NCBI GenBank assembly: GCA_965215355.1
Contig: CBDCDJ010000007.1
Location: 1,860,001-1,924,000, forward strand
Origin: CBDCDJ01 sp965215355
GTDB lineage: Bacteria > Deinococcota > Deinococci > Deinococcales > Trueperaceae
Direction: 5' to 3'
DNA: 64,000 nt
The position numbers and the translations under genes are program-made. Below are positions 35,653-44,900 of the stretch, in pieces; positions within the stretch are counted from its first letter, which is position 1, and each line of letters starts with the position of its first letter. The notes under the pieces are model-generated. The model was not told where the DNA came from, made no database searches, and was given only the letters and a program-made list of their open reading frames with translations.

Positions 35653-35849
35653 TGCCTGACTTTTTGACTCCTACTTTGTTTCGATTGCAAAAAGGATATC
35701 TTTTCGGCCGCTAAACGCTACACCGCACCGAAAGAGCGGGTGCCGTAGCGAACGGGCAGCGACCACCCACGTCCGAAAGCATAGAACTTGCACCTACGTA
35801 TGGGCTGTGAGGTTGTTATCACGGGCTTGGTTTCACAGGTGCTGTTTTT

Positions 35850-36010
35850 GTGTGAGGTCCAAGCCGAAAGCCCCAAGTCAGTAAAAATACTGCGCCGTAA
35901 AGCTCGGCGCTTTGCACCGCAGCCGTCAGGATAGGGGCGTCGTCCGGGTCTTTACAAATCGCTTCGGCCTTTTTTAACAAACCAGGTTCGGGCTCGAGGT
36001 CGTTCGGGGT
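35850..36010 (-). pseudogene. Remnant of a PIN-domain protein
   Basis: In the non-coding gap left of the integrated element the minus strand reads EPEPGLLKKAEAICKDPDDA then PILTAAVQSAELYGAVF before losing similarity. The CKDPDDAPIL-type core is the C-terminal metal site region of COG1569-like PIN proteins. No start and no full domain are present, so this is a decayed fragment. Confidence 0.35.
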
Positions 36011-36079
36011 GTTTTGGGCGGCTCGAGGCCGTTGGTTTCAACGCTTGGTAGATGTTGGGTGGATGTCAAAAAACAAGTG

Positions 36080-36108
36080 ACCCGAAAAACTTTTACAGTT
36101 TTTCGGGT
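36080..36108. terminator. Perfect 11-bp hairpin just outside attL
   Basis: ACCCGAAAAAC (36080-36090), loop TTTTACA, GTTTTTCGGGT (36098-36108). It lies 25 bases left of the att repeat. Could be an ancestral terminator or part of the junction. Confidence 0.55.
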
Positions 36109-36132
36109 ACTGCTTGCTCGACGGGTTTTCTA

Positions 36133-36178
36133 GTGGCGCACCAGGAAGGACTCGAACCCTCGACCGACCGCTTAGAAG
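36133..36178. other. attL: 46-bp copy of the 3' end of tRNA-Arg
   Basis: Identical over 46 bases to 48547-48592, which is the 3' part of tRNA-Arg(TCT) including the encoded CCA. Marks the left end of the integrated element. Beside it a 12-base direct repeat GAAGAGTGCGTC occurs at 36175 and 36216. Confidence 0.92.
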
Positions 36179-36290
36179 AGTGCGTCCGCTTCAATTGTTG
36201 ACTACGGTGAGTTTGAAGAGTGCGTCTGAAACGTGTTTTCTGCTAAACTCTTATCAGGTGAGAACGAATGAATCAGGCTAGTTTTGATGA

Positions 36291-36312
36291 GTTGGCACAC
36301 AGTTGGCACACA
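36291..36312 (+). repeat. Tandem GTTGGCACACA repeat near attL (integrase arm-site candidate)
   Basis: GTTGGCACACA at 36291-36301 and 36302-36312, in tandem. The same pair, with two substitutions in the second unit, lies near the other end at 48456-48477 in the same orientation. Occurrence near both ends and nowhere else noticed suggests integrase or excisionase arm sites. Confidence 0.6.
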
Positions 36313-36334
36313 AAATGCGAGCGCTATCTTTACG

Positions 36335-37321
36335 ATGGGTAATGCTCTTGGAGAATATGGAGACCCTAACAATAAGGATGGGTCCTTAGTCAGAATCGCT
36401 CGAGCGAATTATTTTAGGCTCGTTTGTTGGCACAGGCGCGACGTTTACCATGACCTTATAAACTTCTTTAATGCGCCCGAGAATCACAATCTTATGTCTG
36501 AATATGTGGCGTATAACGGTTACTATGACCAATTTATTAAGGCTGTAATCCTTCTGAACCCTGTCGTAGTAAGGGGCAGAGAACATAGGACGCCTATGAA
36601 AACGCGGCCTGAAGATGTCAAAAGGGCAGACGAATGGTTAAAAAGTTGGTCATCGCGCCACTTGTGGCAGGGCAAAGCGAAATTGCAAGACCTCGTGCCC
36701 TGGATATTCGACTTGGTAATAAGTATATGGGAGCAGTGGGTATGGCAACCTCGTATACCTCACACAGATATTTCAGTGGGGGAACAAGAGCCTGGGCAGT
36801 GGTGGTCACTAGGCGCGCCCGCTTTCTATTTCACGAAAGACTTTTCTTTTGATTTGATGAGTGAACCAACATGGTTTCAGCAAAAAGCGGAGCACTATGA
36901 GCGGACTGGTGAGAAACCGGATTTTAGGAAGAAAGCCAAAGAGATTGATACAGTCAACTTGCTTATTGAGACATCCTCGAATGCCAAAAAGCGTATCAAA
37001 AAGGTGTTTGACGAGCGACTAAACAATTTTATTGCCGAGCTTGAAAAAGAGGCTGTAGAGCTTGGCTATATCAAAATGTACGCAGCCAAAAATAAGTTCA
37101 GGACGACGACAGAGCATTATCACTGGCTTTACTATCGGCATATGGAGGGAAAGTCTACGGTCGAGATAGCTAAGATGTTCGGGCCACTCGAAAGAGAAGA
37201 AACCCTCGAGAGGCTGAATCTGGACAAAGCCTTTGGCACAAAAAAGGGTAAATCCTTAACGAAGCAGGCTGTTTCAGGCAAAACCCTCGAACTAGCAAAG
37301 GTTATAGGGATTTCGCTTTGA
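36335..37321 (+). CDS. Hypothetical protein of the integrated element
   Basis: 328 aa from the ATG at 36335; the frame is open from 36284 but that part overlaps the GTTGGCACACA repeats. Family not recognised. Two tryptophan-rich regions (residues about 95-150) precede a helical, lysine-rich part. The C-terminus (HMEGKSTVEIAKMFG ... LTKQAVSGKTLELAKVIG) looks like a sigma-type helix-turn-helix, so a DNA-binding role is possible. No clear ribosome-binding site; a 24-codon frame with AGGTGAG (ATG at 36268) ends next to it and could provide coupling. AT-richer than the rest of the element. Confidence 0.6.
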   Translation: MGNALGEYGDPNNKDGSLVRIARANYFRLVCWHRRDVYHDLINFFNAPENHNLMSEYVAYNGYYDQFIKAVILLNPVVVRGREHRTPMKTRPEDVKRADEWLKSWSSRHLWQGKAKLQDLVPWIFDLVISIWEQWVWQPRIPHTDISVGEQEPGQWWSLGAPAFYFTKDFSFDLMSEPTWFQQKAEHYERTGEKPDFRKKAKEIDTVNLLIETSSNAKKRIKKVFDERLNNFIAELEKEAVELGYIKMYAAKNKFRTTTEHYHWLYYRHMEGKSTVEIAKMFGPLEREETLERLNLDKAFGTKKGKSLTKQAVSGKTLELAKVIGISL

Positions 37322-37502
37322 CAAGCTAAACACCCACCCCCCTAAAGCTTGTCCACTTCAGGGACTCACCATTTTATCTTTAGGTGAGTCTTTCTTATGG
37401 AGGTGAGAACAATACAAGCTGCCGACCACAAACCGCTCGAGGGGCGCTCTGGCCTGAGAAACGAGAACGCCCCCGAGCCCTTGCGAACCTTTGGAGGTTC
37501 AC

Positions 37503-37739
37503 ATGACAACTGTAAGCGAAAGCCCACCCGTAAGTCATCCCCCTAAGCTCTTAAGTGCCGAAGCCGTAGCCGAACGCCTAGACCTACCCCTGAGCACCGT
37601 CTATGAACACGCCAGGAGCAACCGCATCGGCGGCGCTATCCGCATCGGTCGCCGCCTACGGTTCGACCCGCAAAAGCTTGAGGCGTGGTTGAATGCTGGT
37701 GGGCAAGCTTTACCTGGCGGCTGGAAGCACGACGAATGA
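37503..37739 (+). CDS. Excisionase-like helix-turn-helix protein
   Basis: 78 aa from the ATG at 37503, preceded by TTTGGAGGTTC. Segment LLSAEAVAERLDLPLSTVYEHARSNRIGGAIRIGRRLRFDPQKLEAWL is the MerR-like winged helix of excisionase-family (HTH_17) proteins that bend DNA at att sites or regulate the element. Its stop overlaps the ATG of the next small gene (ATGA). Followed by two coupled genes, so it is first in a replication operon. Confidence 0.85.
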   Translation: MTTVSESPPVSHPPKLLSAEAVAERLDLPLSTVYEHARSNRIGGAIRIGRRLRFDPQKLEAWLNAGGQALPGGWKHDE

Positions 37740-37912
37740 AACAAGCCCCTGCGGAAACAGGGGCAAGCTCGAGAAACAGCGGCAAAACTGTTAAGGCAAG
37801 TGTACCAGACACTTGCCCCTCGAGCCCCCTGTGCCGCCCCACAACCGACGAAGTTTGCTACTTCTGCCGCACCTGCTGGCACGTCTTCAAACCCGAGAGG
37901 GCGCAGTCATGA
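37736..37912 (+). CDS. Small cysteine-cluster protein between excisionase and replication protein
   Basis: 58 aa, ATG at 37736 overlapping the previous stop and TGA overlapping the next start at 37909 (ATGA at both ends). This double coupling is strong evidence that it is translated. The C-terminal half has C-x5-C (CPSSPLC) and C-x2-C-x2-C (CYFCRTC), a probable zinc-binding cluster. Function unknown; a primase accessory or zinc-ribbon part split from the following replication protein is possible, because many primases begin with such a motif. Confidence 0.65.
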   Translation: MKQAPAETGASSRNSGKTVKASVPDTCPSSPLCRPTTDEVCYFCRTCWHVFKPERAQS

Positions 37913-40482
37913 GCGCCCTCACCCCCGAACACTTGACTATGCTTGCTGACGAGTCCGGCATCTCTCAAGAAGTCATAGAAGCTCGAGTCTACAAAACCGT
38001 CACCGTCAAAGCCGACTTAGAAACCCTCGGCTTTGCAAGGGCACAGCGCAACGTCCCGGCGCTGCTCATCCCCATCTACAACCCAGCCGGTGAGATAGCC
38101 CTTTACCAAGCCCGCCCCGACACGCCCCGCATCGTCAAAGGCAGGCCGGTCAAATACGAAACCCCCAAAGGCTCGAGCATGGCTTTGGACATTCACCCCT
38201 TTGCTCGAGCCAAACTAGGCGACCCCAAAACGCCGCTGTTCATAACCGAAGGCGTCAAAAAAGGCGACAGCCTGGTAACACATGGCCTGTGCGCGGTCGC
38301 CCTCATCGGCGTGTGGAACTTTAGGGGCAAGAACGAACACGGCGGCAAAACAGTGTTGCCCGATTGGGAACACGTCGCCCTAAACGACCGTGAGGTTTAC
38401 ATCGTTTTTGACAGTGACGTGATGCTGAAGCTACCCGTCCACATGGCTTTAGCGCGGTTGTCGGCTTGGCTCAAGTCACGCGGCGCAAAGGTGCGGCTCA
38501 TCTACTTGCCCACAGGCGAGGGCGCGGCCAAGCAAGGCGTTGACGACTACCTAGCGAGCGGCCACAGCGTTGACGACCTGCTAGAGCACGCCACGACCGA
38601 GCTACGCAAACCGCCCGAAACCGACGACGAAGAGCAAGCCTCGAGCCGCCCCGAGATTGAAGTAAACGGGCGCTGGCTGCGCGACATTACCGACGACGCT
38701 CTAAGCGCCCTGAAAGCGTCCAACACCCCGCCGTGGCTATTCTTGCGCGGCCCCGTCCTGGTACGGGTTGACAGTGAGGCCAACATAGAAGTGCTGAACC
38801 CTGTCGCCTTAAAAGGCGCACTCGACCGGGTCGCCGACTTTGTCAAAACTGAGTACCGAGACGGTGAGCCCGTCTCCGTTGCGGCACGACCCCCCGGCGA
38901 CCTTGCCCCTACTATCCTTGCTCACCCTAAGCTCGACTTCCCAAGGCTCGAGGGCATCACCAACGTGCCCGTGTTTCTACCCGGCGGCGTTCTGTTGGCT
39001 ACCGACGGTTACGACGCTGACAGCGGCCTGTTGCTTAAACTGACCGGGCTCGAGGCGCTGCGCTCCGACATGCCGACCCACGAGGCGTTAGACCTCATCT
39101 TGTGCGAGGTGTACGGCGAATTTCCCTATCCCGACCCCGACGCTGGCAAGGCTCACACCTTGGCGCTACTGTTGCAACCGTTTGTGCGGCAACTCATCAA
39201 AGGCCCGACACCGTTCTTTCTCATCGACGCCCCGGCACGCGGGACGGGCAAGGGTTTGTTCAGCGAAGTCACCGCCCTCATCGTCACCGGTCAACCCGCC
39301 CCGGTCATGGCCTTGCCGCGTGACAACGACGAAACCGAAAAACGCATCACCGCCGCGCTGTTGGCGGCGCAAACCTTCTTGCTCCTCGACAACCTGACCT
39401 CGCTCACCTCGACCTCGTTAGCCGCCGCGCTCACTTCCGAACTGTGGCGGGGGCGGCGCTTGGGTAAAAGCGAGATGGTGCTGCTGAGAAATGATGCTAC
39501 TTGGCTCGGCACCGGCAACAACGTCACGATGTCTGACGAGCTGGCGCGGCGCATCATCCCTATACGCTTAGACGCCGGGGTAGAGCGGCCCGAAGACCGT
39601 ACCGCGTTCAAACACAAAGACTTGCCCGCTTGGGTGAGAGCGAACCGCTCGAGCCTGGTAAGCGCGTGCCTGTCTTTGGTGCAAGCTTGGGTAGACGCCG
39701 GGATGCCCAAAGGGAGCAAGACGTTGGGCCGCTATGAGAACTGGGCCGGGGTGTTGGGCGGCGTGTTGGACGTTGCCGGGGTTGAAGGCTTCTTAGGCGG
39801 GCGTGAACGCCTCTACAGCCAAGCCGACAGCGAGGCGCGGGACTGGGGCGCGTTTTGTGGCTTGTGGTTTGAGCGCTACGGCCCTCGACCCGTCACAGCG
39901 AGCGACCTGTTCACGGTGATAAAAGAACACCGGCTGTTGCTCGACCTGTGGGGCGGTCGCAGCGACGTGAGCGCTTACCAGCGCATCGGGCACGCCCTGA
40001 AAAAGCGGGTTGACCGGGTTTTCAACGGCTACCTCATCACGAGTGCGGGTCAGGACGGGGTGACAGGCAGCGCCGCGTACCGGCTCGAGCGGCTCGGCTC
40101 TAAAACCACGGAAACCCCGGAAACCCCCCGAACGGGTGACGAAGAAAAAGAGGTTTTCGGGGTTTCAGGGGTTTCCAACCCGTCACCCAAAGTGCGCGGC
40201 GTGCGGGACGATGACGCTCTATCTTGGGACGACCTCGAGCCGACCGTCAAACCAAACTCTCCAGGCGCGAACGGGCACACAGAACACCCTTACAAAGACC
40301 TGGCAAGCTTCAGGCGTGGCATTTTGGCGGGAGACTTCGACGGCGTGTCCGGTGCTCGCTGGGACGGGGTGAACACGTCCAACCTCGGTGCTGCTTTGCG
40401 GCGGGTTATAGACGAGGATGAGAAGCTCGAGCACGTTTTGGAGCGCCTACACCATGTTACGAACGGGCGGCAAAATGCCTAA
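37909..40482 (+). CDS. Primase/helicase-like replication protein (DUF3854 + ATPase)
   Basis: 857 aa from the ATG at 37909. N-terminal third: TOPRIM-like DUF3854 domain with ITEGVKKGDS and VFDSD acidic motifs. Middle: ATPase with Walker A-like APARGTGKG (about residue 445) and Walker B-like FLLLDN, as in primase-associated helicases of mobile elements. Late part: LGGRERLYSQADSEARDW and an extended polar tail with repeated GVSGVS-type residues. Likely replicates the excised element. Its end overlaps a doubtful small frame starting at 40475. Confidence 0.8.
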   Translation: MSALTPEHLTMLADESGISQEVIEARVYKTVTVKADLETLGFARAQRNVPALLIPIYNPAGEIALYQARPDTPRIVKGRPVKYETPKGSSMALDIHPFARAKLGDPKTPLFITEGVKKGDSLVTHGLCAVALIGVWNFRGKNEHGGKTVLPDWEHVALNDREVYIVFDSDVMLKLPVHMALARLSAWLKSRGAKVRLIYLPTGEGAAKQGVDDYLASGHSVDDLLEHATTELRKPPETDDEEQASSRPEIEVNGRWLRDITDDALSALKASNTPPWLFLRGPVLVRVDSEANIEVLNPVALKGALDRVADFVKTEYRDGEPVSVAARPPGDLAPTILAHPKLDFPRLEGITNVPVFLPGGVLLATDGYDADSGLLLKLTGLEALRSDMPTHEALDLILCEVYGEFPYPDPDAGKAHTLALLLQPFVRQLIKGPTPFFLIDAPARGTGKGLFSEVTALIVTGQPAPVMALPRDNDETEKRITAALLAAQTFLLLDNLTSLTSTSLAAALTSELWRGRRLGKSEMVLLRNDATWLGTGNNVTMSDELARRIIPIRLDAGVERPEDRTAFKHKDLPAWVRANRSSLVSACLSLVQAWVDAGMPKGSKTLGRYENWAGVLGGVLDVAGVEGFLGGRERLYSQADSEARDWGAFCGLWFERYGPRPVTASDLFTVIKEHRLLLDLWGGRSDVSAYQRIGHALKKRVDRVFNGYLITSAGQDGVTGSAAYRLERLGSKTTETPETPRTGDEEKEVFGVSGVSNPSPKVRGVRDDDALSWDDLEPTVKPNSPGANGHTEHPYKDLASFRRGILAGDFDGVSGARWDGVNTSNLGAALRRVIDEDEKLEHVLERLHHVTNGRQNA

Positions 40483-40666
40483 TGAACCGACCAAAAAGGG
40501 CGTAAATGCGTCGTTTTTCCGCCCTTTTCCGTTCTTTTTGACCCGTGTTGAAAAAGTAAAGGGCGTTAGATATACCGTCACCTACGCAAACCACACTTTT
40601 GGAGGTCGCCAAAATGCAGCGTTATTAGGGGCTAAAGTCCGTAATCGTATAGGAAAGACACACTGA
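40475..40666 (+). CDS. Doubtful 63-aa frame after the replication protein
   Basis: ATG at 40475 overlaps the stop region of the replication gene. The product is basic (KKGVNASFFRPFPFFLTRVE, ending KVRNRIGKTH) with no recognised family. A GGGCG/CGCCC inverted repeat with T-runs inside the frame (40493-40528) reads like a terminator, which argues against a real gene. Confidence 0.25.
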   Translation: MPNEPTKKGVNASFFRPFPFFLTRVEKVKGVRYTVTYANHTFGGRQNAALLGAKVRNRIGKTH

Positions 40667-40746
40667 AAAGAGGCAGAAACGCCGTGCCTCACGCTAAAAT
40701 AAGGGGGGCGTAAAGGGTACGCTTTTGTAAGGTTTCGAGGTGAACA

Positions 40747-41364
40747 ATGTACAACCGTATGGACTACCGTAAAGGACGCTACGTGAGCTATGACTATGAA
40801 CCCAAAGGCGACCGCTTTACACGGGGCTTGAGCGAGACGCCTAGAGTGTTTAGCACCGTCACCCGTTACGAATCGGGCCGGACGTTCAAGCGGCGAGTCA
40901 GGACAACTGAGCTACCCTCTGTTACCGTAGCCGACCTCTTTTCCGGCAAGCTGTTAAAGACCGTGAAAGAGCGTGTCGAGCAAGGTAACGATGAGGTGTT
41001 TTTGAGCTACAAAGACGGGCGGCTACAGGTCAACTTTGAACCGCCCGGCACCCATGTAGGGCTCGAGCTTTCCGAACAGCACAAGGGCAAGCGGCTGTGG
41101 TTGGTGTGCCCTGGCTGTGAGCGGCGGGCGGGTCGGTTGTACGTTCATAAAAGGGACTACCTCAACATCTGGGGCTGTCAGAAGTGTTTCGGGCTCAGCT
41201 ACCCCGGCCAGTACGCCCACCGTACCCAAGCGCTAGACCGGGCGATTGTAAAACGGCGGGTAAAGGTGAGTTTCAAAGTTTGGCTGAACGCGAGCGAGCG
41301 AGAGCACCGGCGTTGGGCCAAAATCGCCACCCGGTTCAACCTGTTTAGCGAGGTGCCAGAGTGA
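40747..41364 (+). CDS. Hypothetical zinc-ribbon protein of the integrated element
   Basis: 205 aa, ATG at 40747 preceded by GAGGTGAACA. The central part has two CxxC pairs: VCPGCERRAGRLYV and WGCQKCFGLSYPGQY, a zinc ribbon followed by a conserved L-x-Y pattern seen in proteins of many integrated elements. Basic C-terminal tail (KRRVKVSFKVWL...). Function unknown. Its stop overlaps the next small gene. Confidence 0.65.
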   Translation: MYNRMDYRKGRYVSYDYEPKGDRFTRGLSETPRVFSTVTRYESGRTFKRRVRTTELPSVTVADLFSGKLLKTVKERVEQGNDEVFLSYKDGRLQVNFEPPGTHVGLELSEQHKGKRLWLVCPGCERRAGRLYVHKRDYLNIWGCQKCFGLSYPGQYAHRTQALDRAIVKRRVKVSFKVWLNASEREHRRWAKIATRFNLFSEVPE

Positions 41365-41519
41365 CCGCTGAAATCATGCTCACCCACTTAGAAGACGAAG
41401 TGAGGCGGCTCGAGGCCCAGTACCACGAGGTAAGGCGCGAGTACCACGAGACCGGCGAAGCGTTGAAAGCGGCGCGCAAGAGGCTCGAGCGGGAGCGGAA
41501 GCGTGTCAAATCGCTATAG
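41361..41519 (+). CDS. 52-aa coiled-coil protein coupled to the zinc-ribbon gene
   Basis: GTG at 41361 overlaps the stop of the previous gene (GTGA); an ATG at 41376 is an alternative. The whole product is charged and heptad-like (LEDEVRRLEAQYHEVRREYH ... LERERKRVKSL), predicting a single coiled coil. Overlap supports translation; function unknown. Confidence 0.5.
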   Translation: MTAEIMLTHLEDEVRRLEAQYHEVRREYHETGEALKAARKRLERERKRVKSL

Positions 41520-41530
41520 TGTAAAGTTTG

Positions 41531-41634
41531 AACCTCCATGAGCCTCAGAGAAGTGTTGAACATCCATGAGCGTTTAACAAAATGATTGTCCATGAGCCTT
41601 GGAAAAATGCTGATTGTCCATGAACCTTGTTAGA
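41531..41634 (+). repeat. Four iteron-like repeats around CCATGAGCCT
   Basis: CCATGAG(C/A) units begin at 41536, 41564, 41590 and 41618 (spacing 28, 26, 28). Flanks are shared in pairs: TGAAC(C/A)TCC... for the first two and ATTGTCC... for the last two. They lie in a 404-base gap between the replication-side genes and the restriction gene. Array form and place suggest a replication origin or a partition/control site of the element. Confidence 0.6.
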
Positions 41635-41923
41635 CCTTGCGCTGCTTTAGACCCTTTGAAGGGATACCTCATGACAGAGATAAAAGCGTGGCTACCCTAT
41701 GGGAGTTGTGAAACCTTACGGGTGCTTATGCGTTCAGAGGCTCGAGACTCACAAGACCGTTCCGAAAACAGACCCCACAAAAACGCCGAAAGTTAGAATC
41801 GGGCTCGAGTCAAGTTTAGCCGTGCTGTAGCCGCACAACTGCGAAAAACAACTTTCAGCAACTCGCACCTGTGGCCGGGTGGGGCTGACAATGGAGTCTG
41901 ACAAAAGTTACCGAGCTGACAGG

Positions 41924-44900
41924 TCAGGCAAGCGGAAAGCCGCCGTGCTCTTCTATCACCTCGTCAACCTCACTCATGAGCCGTATCGTTTCACTGAGCG
42001 CCGACACAATCCCCTGATAGTGCCGAAGGTCGTCGAAGCCGAGCGTCCAGCCTTTGCGGTCTTTCAGCCACTTGCTCAGCACTTGGTAGCCGCCGACGTG
42101 AAACGCCCAAACGTCAGCCGGGACGCCCTCGAAATACTGCGAGCCGTTGATGTGAACCCGTCCGGTCTCCCCGTCAGCTTTGAAGGTCGGCTTCTCGACC
42201 ACGTTGTCCCCCTCACCCACAAAGCGGCTCAGGTTGGGGCCGCGCTTGTCCATAAGGTGATAAGCGACCAACGCTTGCCCTCGAGCCACCAACTCACTGA
42301 ACAGCTCGAGGTCGCTCGTAAGGGGTACGCGGGGGAAGTCGATTTTCAAGAACTCGGCGTAGCGCTCGCGGTAGCTGGGGGAATGGAACACGGCGTAAAT
42401 GTAGTAAAAAACGTCTTCGGGGCCGAAGGTACTTGTCAGGTCGCCTTGGCCGTCGTCTACAAAGGCAAGCCCTAACCGCTTGGACACGTCGTCGATAAAG
42501 TCCGGTGCAAGGTTGGGGCGGCGTCCGCCGGGGTTGGTGGTGGGTTGGTCATAAGCGCTTGCTTGAGTGCCGGAACTTAAATCAGGGTAGAGATAGAGGG
42601 GAAATCCGTAGTTCAAAGCTTCTTTTGTTTTGTTAGATATTGCTGTCCCTTCTATAGCCAAATTAGAAACACCAACTAAATGCCAAAGTCCTTGTTGTGA
42701 CTGTTGCCGACAGGTTATAAGCATTACATTGTTACCGACAAGCATATTTTTGGCTACGGCGTATCCAGGCGTTCCTATGAAACCGCGAGTTCGTCCGCTG
42801 TACCACGTCCTTCTCGTATCAAATGGCTTGTACATGATTGGGATAAAATAGTCATCACCCGTGTTTTCAAGAACATCTTTTTTTGCGTTGGTGATTGTCC
42901 AATCACGACTATCTTTCCCTAGCTTGTATTTTTCTCTTAAAGCCCTTTCTGGGAGTGTCCTAAAATTAGTCACTGTTTCTCTGATATTTTTCTCAGACCA
43001 ATGAATTGTAACTCTGTCCCGTTCAGTTTTGATACCAGGTCCTGATGTTGTAAAGGAATCCCTCAAATTTTTCAATAACATGTATTCCTCTTCCAACTCA
43101 AAATTCTTAGGAACGAAAAAGTAATAACCTTTAGTGGGTTTTGTAGTCACCCACTTTGTTGTCGCAGTATCACTCTCTATTAAATATTCATACTTCGTCT
43201 TCCGATTTCCCCACAGGTCGGCATGATAAACAGCTTTAATTTTCTCAGTTTTAGGTTTTTTAACCAGAATTGATACTGCTACTCCTTGTTGAATATCAAA
43301 AACGTTTTCATCTCTCGAGCCGTCTGGGCTCATCTCGTTTTTTCTGGAACTTCCATGTAAGTCTAGGATGTAAATATCGTCAAATAGCTCAAATAGGCTT
43401 TCACGCATTTTTCTATGAGTCACACCATCCAAATAGGTGTTGTTGGTAACAAATGCAAGAATTCCGTAGCCAGTTCTTTCAATGCGCCACTGTGCAAAAC
43501 GGAAGAACTTGATAAAGTCGTCGTCAAGATTTGTTTTTCGCTCATTCAGGCCTTTTTTGTATTCGTTAAGCTCGCGTGATATCCAATCACCTCTGTTTTG
43601 AGAGCTGACCGAATACGGTGGATTCCCTATCACCACCATCACCGGCGCATCCTGCTTTATCTGTCCGGCCTCTTGACTTTCCCGCGCTATGAGCTGCCCG
43701 AACAGCGGCAAGCTCGGGAACTCGTGCGCCTCTTCAAGCGTGTTGGTGAGGTAAATCTTGAGGCGGTCGGGACTGGCAAAGTCATAACCGAGTTCGCGCA
43801 GTTGCAAACCCAGCTTCATGTGCGCCACGGTGTACGGAGCCATCAGCAGCTCGAACCCGTAAAGCCGGGGTAACAGATGCTTACTCACGTACTGCGACCA
43901 CGAGCCGGAGCCGTACTGCTCGGTTACGGTCTGATGAATCTGGTCGATAACCGCGTGCAAAAACGTCGCCGTGCCGGTCGCCGGGTCTAAGATTTGTACC
44001 CGGTGAACGTCTTTGGACTTGCGGTCTTTGGGGCTCGAGCGCTCGGGGTTCACTACCTGCACCATACTTGTGTCGGCCAGGCCGTCCGCTAAGCCGAAGT
44101 CCGTCTTCAGGATGTGGTCAACGCTTCTGACGATGTAGCTCACCACCGGCTCGGGCGTGTAGTAGACCCCTCGAGCTTCACGCATCTTGGGGTCGTAAGC
44201 GGCTAGGAAGGTTTCGTAAAAGTGGACCACCGGGTCTTCGGTGCGGGTGCGCTTGCCGAAGTCGGCCAGAATCGCGCCGATGTCGGCGTGCTCGAGCAAG
44301 TTCACGAGGTCGTCAACAATCCAGTCGAGGCTTGTCGGCAGGTCGGGACCGGCCATGTCTCTAAACATCGTCTGTAAAAAAGGATTGGTGCGGGGGATGT
44401 CGTAAGCCGCTTTGTAGCGGGTGAAGGGCGGGGTGAAGCTTGGCGAGGTGCGAGCGGCAAACAACCCGTAGGTAATCGTTTGGGCGTACATGTCGGCAAA
44501 CTGTGCTGCGGTCAGGTCGCTCAGCAGCACCTCTTTGAAGGCTTGGTACTGGTCGTGCAAGGGGTCGGGCTGGTCGTCGGTAAGGTCTTCGGCGTTGAAG
44601 GCTTGCAGGATGCTGTAGCGGATTTGTTGCGCGAGCGCCGCCATTTTCTTGGCGAGCGCGGCGGGGCTTTTCAGCGTCGGGGCTTTGGCCTCCATGAAGC
44701 CGTTTAGGAGCATGGACAGCGCGGCCTCGCCGTCCGGCTCGAGGGTGAGGTTGCCGAGTAGGTAGGTGCTGAGGCGCACCGTCTTGCGGCGCTCGCCTTC
44801 GACGTACCAGCGGAACTCGAGATAGTCCGTCAGGATGAGGTTGCCGAGGCTCGGAAGGTAGCGCTTCATCTGGTCGGACTTTTCGACCTTGTCCAAGTCG

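Noticed and set aside
36284..36334. Upstream extension of the hypothetical gene to 36284
   Set aside because: It would translate the GTTGGCACACA repeats and has no ribosome-binding site; ATG 36335 preferred.
41614..41796. 60-aa frame overlapping the iteron-like repeats
   Set aside because: Begins inside a repeat unit, no ribosome-binding site or family; treated as chance.
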